Source: DALYJJ01 sp031969915
Lineage (GTDB): Bacteria; Acidobacteriota; Terriglobia; Bryobacterales; Bryobacteraceae
Direction: 5' to 3'
NCBI GenBank assembly: GCA_031969915.1
Contig: DALYJJ010000126.1
Location: 1 to 17,695 of the forward strand
DNA: 17,695 nucleotides
This document shows, piece after piece, positions 13,400 through 17,695 of the stretch; position 1 is the stretch's first letter, and every line of letters starts with the position of its first letter. The notes beneath the pieces were generated by a model. The model saw only the letters and a program-made list of their open reading frames with translations, had not been told where the DNA came from and did no database searches. Both the position numbers and the translations under genes were made by a program.

Positions 13400-14650
13400 G
13401 TGCCGCAGGTACAGACCGAAGTGGAGGTTTTCCAGGCGGAGTTGGCGCGCCTGCTGGCCAGCGACACCCTTCGGACGTCGGAGTCCCTCCGCCGGCTCCT
13501 CGCCTACCTCGGAGAAGCCCACCTGAACGGCATCGGCCGCGACCTGAAGGAGTACACCATCGGGCGCGACGTCATGGGAAAGCCGCCCGATTACGACCCC
13601 CGGGTCGATGCTTCGGTTCGCGTGCAAATCGGCAAGCTTCGCCAGCGCCTCGACCAGTACTATTCGATCGAGGCCCCGGAAGCCCCGGTCCAGATCCGCC
13701 TGCCAAAGGGCCACTTTGAATTGGTGGTCGCGCACCCGCCTGCGAAGGAGGCGCCTCCGGTCGCAGAACCCCAGACCGCCGGACCCTGGAGAGGAGTAGC
13801 CTTCGGACTGGCTTTGGTCTGCGCGATCCTGTCAGCCGCTCTGGTGCTGGTCTTGCGCCCAGCCGGCGCAAGGCCTTCCCTGCCCGCGCCACTTACCGAG
13901 TACTGGGCTCCCTTCGCCTCGACGGACCGCCCCGCCGTGGTCGTGCTGGGCAGCCCGCTCTTCATTCGGTTTCACAGCTTCTACTTCCGCAATCCGTGGA
14001 CGAACAGTTGGGACGAGGTGCGCCGCGACGTCCCGCTCGAGGGGATGCGCAGCCTCCTGAAGACTCCAACCGACCCGTCGCCCACCTATCGCTGGACCCC
14101 CTTCGGCGAAGCGGCGGCCGCCTTTCGCCTGGCGAGCGTTCTCTCTCCTGCGCACAATCTGGTTCTGAAGCGCAGCATCGCGCTCGCTTGGGAAGATGTG
14201 CGGCATAACAACCTGGTCTTCCTGGGCCCGCCGAAGTTCAACCCGCAACTGAGAGACCTGCCTGTAGTGCAGGACTTCGTCATCGATTCCGGCATGGTGA
14301 AGAACCTTCGGCCCCAACCGGGCGAGGCGGCAACCTACGAAAAGCCTTCGCCGGCCAATGCCGAGGAAATCCCCGAAGATTACGCGGTGATCACCCGCGT
14401 TCGGGCCACCGGCGAGTGGGGCGAAATCCTGGTTCTCGCGTCGAGTTCAACGGAAGGCACCTGGGCGGCGGCGGACTTCGTCACTTCGCCCACGCAGGTG
14501 GAAGGTCTGCTCCGGCGTCTGCGGGATGCCAAAGGCGATCTCCCCGGCAGCTACCAGGTGTTGCTCCGGAGCCGCTTCAAATCGCAGGTGCCGATTCAAA
14601 CGGAGTATGTCACGCACCACGTACTGCGTCCCGCGGCGGACGGCAAGTAG
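13400..14650 (+). CDS. Membrane-anchored winged-helix-like regulator, acidobacterial type
   Basis: This 416-residue protein has a cytoplasmic N-terminal domain (about 10-110), one transmembrane helix (about 132-153, GVAFGLALVCAILSAALVLV) and a C-terminal part of about 260 residues likely outside the membrane. The N-domain carries the pattern common in acidobacterial regulators: SLRRLLAYLGEAHLNG, LKEYTIGRDVMGKPPDYDPR, DASVRVQIGKLRQRLDQYY and IRLPKGHFELVV. Such proteins are often misannotated as adenylate cyclase because the same domain occurs in longer fusions; no cyclase domain is present here. The layout resembles ToxR/CadC one-component sensors. The outer part (PAVVVLGSPLFIRFHSF, NNLVFLGPPKFN) is not recognised. 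It starts with GTG 13400 and has a weak ribosome binding site; a GTG at 13421 is an alternative. It is divergent from the receptor, so control of that gene is likely but unproven. Its stop is one base from the convergent pyruvate carboxylase stop. Confidence 0.8.
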   Translation: MPQVQTEVEVFQAELARLLASDTLRTSESLRRLLAYLGEAHLNGIGRDLKEYTIGRDVMGKPPDYDPRVDASVRVQIGKLRQRLDQYYSIEAPEAPVQIRLPKGHFELVVAHPPAKEAPPVAEPQTAGPWRGVAFGLALVCAILSAALVLVLRPAGARPSLPAPLTEYWAPFASTDRPAVVVLGSPLFIRFHSFYFRNPWTNSWDEVRRDVPLEGMRSLLKTPTDPSPTYRWTPFGEAAAAFRLASVLSPAHNLVLKRSIALAWEDVRHNNLVFLGPPKFNPQLRDLPVVQDFVIDSGMVKNLRPQPGEAATYEKPSPANAEEIPEDYAVITRVRATGEWGEILVLASSSTEGTWAAADFVTSPTQVEGLLRRLRDAKGDLPGSYQVLLRSRFKSQVPIQTEYVTHHVLRPAADGK

Positions 14651-14651
14651 C

Positions 14652-17600
14652 TCACTTCGGCTCGATCACTAACAGCAGATCCTTGGCATCCACCGTCTGG
14701 CCGGGACTGACCAGCTTCCTCGACACCATGCCGTCGATCGGCGCATACACCGTGGTCTGCATCTTCATCGCTTCCATCACCAGGAGCCGGTCGCCCTTGT
14801 TCACGGGAGCGTTCAAGTCCACCTGAACGCTCGAAATCGCACCCGGGATCGGCGCACCGACGTGCCCCGGATTCCCGGGATCGGCCTTCTCCAGTTGCGG
14901 GACTTCGGCCTGCAGGCTCTTGTCGCGGATGTTCACCTCGCGCGGCTGGCCGTTGAGTTCGAAGAAGACGGTACGGTAGCCCTCGGGGTGCGGCTCGCTG
15001 ACGGTCAGGAACTTCACCACCAGGCGCTTGCCGGGCTCTAAGTCCACGGTAACTTCCTCGCCGCCCTTCATTCCGTAGAAAAACTGGGGCGTGGGCAGGC
15101 ATTCTAAGTTGCCGTAATTCGCACGGGCCTTTTCGAACTTCAGGAAGACCTCCGGGTACATCAGGTACGACATGAGATCCGTATGGCTGGCCGGAGACCC
15201 GGTCTTCGCCTCCAGTTCCGCGGCGGCGCGCGCCAGGTCCACGGGGGGCATGGTCTCACCGGCGCGCCCCGGCTTCGGCTTCCGTCCCTTCAGAACGATC
15301 TCTTGCACCTTGGGCGGCCAACCGCCCTCCGGCTCCCCCAGCGCGCCCTCGAACATCTCGATCACGGAGTTTGGAAAGGTGATGCTGTGATTCGGACTCA
15401 ACCGGAGAAACTCGGCCACCGTCATGCCGTGGCTGATCAGGAAGAGAGCCATGTCGCCCACCACCTTCGACGACGGCGTCACTTTCACGATGTCGCCAAA
15501 TGCCTGGTTGACCTCGGCGTAAGTCTGCTTCACTTCCGGCCAGCGTGTCCCAAGACCCATGGATTGGGCCTGCGCGTGAAGGTTGGTGTATTGGCCGCCC
15601 GGCATCTCGTGCACGTAGACTTCGGCCGTGCCCGAATTCGGCGCCTCGTCGAACGGCTGATAGTACTTGCGAACCACCTCCCAGTAATCCGCCGCCCGGT
15701 CCAGGGCCTTCAAATCGAGGCCGGTCTCGCGCGGAGTGTGATTGAGCGCCGCCACAACGGAATTCAAATTCGGCTGCGACGTGGTGCCCGACATGGACGC
15801 GATCGCCCCATCGGCAATATCCACACCGGCCTCCGAGGCCATGAGGATCGACGCCGCGTTTACGCCGCTGGTGTCGTGTGTATGGAAGTGCACCGGAATC
15901 CCGATCTCCTCCCGCAGCGCGCGAACGAGTTTGGCGGCGGCGTACGGCTTGCACAGGCCGGCCATATCCTTGATGGCCAGCATGTGCGCGCCCATCTTCT
16001 CCAGCTCTTTCGCCATTTTGACGTAGTAAGTGAGCGGGTACTTATCGCGCTTAGGGTCGAGTATGTCGCCCGTGTAACACACTGCGGCCTCGCAGATCCG
16101 GCCCGTCTTACGGGCGGCTTCCAGAGAGACCTTCATGTTGGGAAGCCAGTTGAGCGAGTCGAAGATCCGGAAGATGTCGATGCCGTGCTGTTCGGCCGCG
16201 TAAATGAATTCGCGCACGACGTTATCCGGATAGGCGGTGTAGCCCACGGCATTCGCGGCCCGCAGCAGCATCTGGAAGCAGATATTCGGGATGGCTTCCC
16301 GCAGCGTGGCCAGGCGGACCCAAGGGTCCTCCAACAGGAAGCGGAGCGACGTATCGAAGGTGGCGCCGCCCCACATCTCCAGGCTGTAGAGGTGGTGCAG
16401 CCGGTGCGCTACGAAGTTCGCGATGGCCAGCATGTCGTAGGTGCGAAGGCGCGTCGCCATCAGCGATTGGTGCGCGTCGCGAAAGGTCGTATCGGTAAGC
16501 AGCAGGCGGGGCTGCTCCCGCGTCCACTGCGCGAACTTCTCCGGTCCAAGCTGGTCCAGGAGCTGCCGCGTCCCCGGCGGCGGCGCGGACGGATCGTGGG
16601 AAGGCAGAGGCGCGGCGTGCAGGCTTCCGCTCGCGGACCTGCCCCGCACCTCCGGATTGCCGTTGACGATGACTTCGCCCAGGTAGGTGAGCAGCTTTGT
16701 CGCGCGGTCCTTGCGTTGGGAGAATTGAAACAGCTCCGGCGTTTGATCCAGGAACGAAGTCGTCGCGCCGCCTTCCTGAAAGAGCGAGTTGTTAACGACG
16801 TTCTCAAGAAACGGGATGTTCGTCTTCACCCCTCGAATACGGAACTCGCGAAGCGCGCGGTCCATGCGCTGGCACGCCTGCGGGAAGGTGCGCCCCCACG
16901 CGGTCATCTTCACCAGCAACGAGTCGTAGTAGGGCGTGATCACGGCCCCGCCGTAAGCGGATGCGCCATCCAGGCGGATCCCGAACCCGGCGGGCGACCG
17001 GTAGGTGTGGATCTTGCCGTAGTCGGGGCGGAACTGGTTGGCCGGATCTTCGGTCGTCACCCGGCACTGCAAAGCGAAGCCGTGCAGCGGGACCTGGTCC
17101 TGGCGCGGCAACGCCATTTCCGGCCCGAACAGCGAATGGCCTTGCGCCACCTGGATCTGCGATCGTACGACGTCGATGCCGGTGACCACTTCGGTCACCG
17201 TGTGCTCAACCTGCACGCGCGGATTCACTTCGATAAAGAACCACTCGCCCGTCTCGGCGTCCACCAGAAACTCGACCGTACCGGCGTTGTAATAGCCAGC
17301 CGCGCGGGCGAGTTTCACCGCATCGTTGGCCAGCCCTTCCCGGATGCGCGCAGCGAGATTGACGGCGGGCGCGACTTCCACCACCTTCTGATGCCGCCGC
17401 TGAACGGAACAGTCGCGTTCATACAGGTGGAGGATGTTGCCGTGCCGGTCTCCGAGGATCTGCACTTCCACGTGGCGCGCACGCCGGATATAGCGCTCCA
17501 GAAACACCGCGTCGTTGCCGAAGGCCGCCGCCGCCTCAGCCCGCGCTTCCTCCAACCGCTGCGGCAACTCCTCGCGCGAAGCGACCACGCGCATCCCGCG

Positions 17601-17695
17601 CCCGCCGCCGCCGAAGGCCGCCTTGATGATCATCGGAAAGCCGATGCGCGCAGCGATTGCGTCCACGTCGTCCTCGCGCGTCACCGGCTCCTCGG
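14652..17695 (-). CDS. pyc: Pyruvate carboxylase, single-chain, N-terminus beyond the window
   Basis: Pyruvate carboxylase makes oxaloacetate from pyruvate, bicarbonate and ATP, refilling the TCA cycle and opening gluconeogenesis; it is cytoplasmic and biotin-dependent. About 1013 residues are visible; the usual length near 1150 means roughly 140 N-terminal residues (the first biotin-carboxylase subdomain) lie to the right. Numbering from the GTG codon at 17684: the ATP-grasp loop KAAFGGGGRGMRVV (21-34), EVNPRVQVEHTVTE (152-165), the carboxyltransferase metal site LLLTDTTFRDAHQS (394-407), the carbamylated-lysine region LAIKDMAGLCKP (569-580, Lys572), the metal-binding HFHTHDTSG (599-607) and the biotin site MEAMKMQ with Lys974 (codon 14763-14765). 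All three catalytic modules are in one frame with no break. The codon at 17684 is not the true start: the frame continues upstream with GluGluPro codons to the edge. Its stop is one base from the regulator's stop. Confidence 0.96.
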   Translation of the reverse strand, partial: EEPVTREDDVDAIAARIGFPMIIKAAFGGGGRGMRVVASREELPQRLEEARAEAAAAFGNDAVFLERYIRRARHVEVQILGDRHGNILHLYERDCSVQRRHQKVVEVAPAVNLAARIREGLANDAVKLARAAGYYNAGTVEFLVDAETGEWFFIEVNPRVQVEHTVTEVVTGIDVVRSQIQVAQGHSLFGPEMALPRQDQVPLHGFALQCRVTTEDPANQFRPDYGKIHTYRSPAGFGIRLDGASAYGGAVITPYYDSLLVKMTAWGRTFPQACQRMDRALREFRIRGVKTNIPFLENVVNNSLFQEGGATTSFLDQTPELFQFSQRKDRATKLLTYLGEVIVNGNPEVRGRSASGSLHAAPLPSHDPSAPPPGTRQLLDQLGPEKFAQWTREQPRLLLTDTTFRDAHQSLMATRLRTYDMLAIANFVAHRLHHLYSLEMWGGATFDTSLRFLLEDPWVRLATLREAIPNICFQMLLRAANAVGYTAYPDNVVREFIYAAEQHGIDIFRIFDSLNWLPNMKVSLEAARKTGRICEAAVCYTGDILDPKRDKYPLTYYVKMAKELEKMGAHMLAIKDMAGLCKPYAAAKLVRALREEIGIPVHFHTHDTSGVNAASILMASEAGVDIADGAIASMSGTTSQPNLNSVVAALNHTPRETGLDLKALDRAADYWEVVRKYYQPFDEAPNSGTAEVYVHEMPGGQYTNLHAQAQSMGLGTRWPEVKQTYAEVNQAFGDIVKVTPSSKVVGDMALFLISHGMTVAEFLRLSPNHSITFPNSVIEMFEGALGEPEGGWPPKVQEIVLKGRKPKPGRAGETMPPVDLARAAAELEAKTGSPASHTDLMSYLMYPEVFLKFEKARANYGNLECLPTPQFFYGMKGGEEVTVDLEPGKRLVVKFLTVSEPHPEGYRTVFFELNGQPREVNIRDKSLQAEVPQLEKADPGNPGHVGAPIPGAISSVQVDLNAPVNKGDRLLVMEAMKMQTTVYAPIDGMVSRKLVSPGQTVDAKDLLLVIEPK

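Noticed and set aside
13400..14650. Adenylate cyclase
   Set aside because: The N-terminal domain type is sometimes annotated so in this phylum, but no class III cyclase catalytic domain follows; only a membrane helix and an unrecognised outer domain are present.
1..17695. Mobile element, CRISPR array, toxin-antitoxin or defence system
   Set aside because: I saw no transposase, integrase, regularly spaced direct repeats, terminal inverted repeats or tRNA-flanked insertion, and composition is uniform; every long gap is explained by a gene.

Overview
The window is about 17.7 kb of dense, high-GC bacterial chromosome. I see no rRNA, tRNA, CRISPR array, insertion sequence or phage gene. Its character points to Acidobacteriota, probably the Solibacteres/Bryobacterales group. 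The evidence is a very large Oar-like TonB-dependent receptor with an N-terminal carboxypeptidase-regulatory-like domain, divergent from a membrane-anchored regulator that carries the N-terminal winged-helix-like domain typical of that phylum. This placement is an inference from gene families, not from a marker gene.

Layout. Positions 1-2034 (minus strand) hold a phosphofructokinase whose active-site residues are those of the pyrophosphate-dependent type, followed by a small class I methyltransferase and the first 45 codons of an unidentified gene that runs off the left edge. Positions 2132-5248 (plus strand) hold three closely packed genes: a TIGR00300/LOR-SDH family enzyme related to the ornithine cyclodeaminase part of cyanobacterial ArgZ/AgrE, the queuosine enzyme QueF, and a coiled-coil protein ending in a methyltransferase domain. 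Positions 5235-9016 (minus strand) hold a six-hairpin-type protein and a three-part glycosyltransferase (unknown N-terminal domain, GT2 and GT4), whose start overlaps the end of the gene before it. Positions 9063-9707 (plus) encode a small secreted protein with two related beta-rich halves. Positions 9771-13268 (minus) encode the TonB-dependent receptor. Positions 13400-14650 (plus) encode the membrane-bound regulator. Positions 14652-17695 (minus) hold most of a single-chain pyruvate carboxylase that runs off the right edge.

How the genes may work together. The coiled-coil methyltransferase, the fused glycosyltransferase and the six-hairpin protein form a plausible cell-surface polysaccharide module, although the methyltransferase lies on the opposite strand. 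The receptor and the regulator form a plausible uptake and sensing pair. PPi-type phosphofructokinase and pyruvate carboxylase both act in central carbon metabolism near the glycolysis/gluconeogenesis switch, but they are 12 kb apart and nothing shows that they are co-regulated.

Gene packing is extreme. One convergent pair overlaps by 14 bases and another is separated by a single base. The only GC-rich hairpin at a convergent junction lies between the secreted protein and the receptor. I do not see a clearly new defence or mobile system. The most interesting items are the PPi-type active site, the coiled-coil/methyltransferase plus fused glycosyltransferase module, the stand-alone cyclodeaminase-like enzyme beside QueF, and the receptor-regulator pair.
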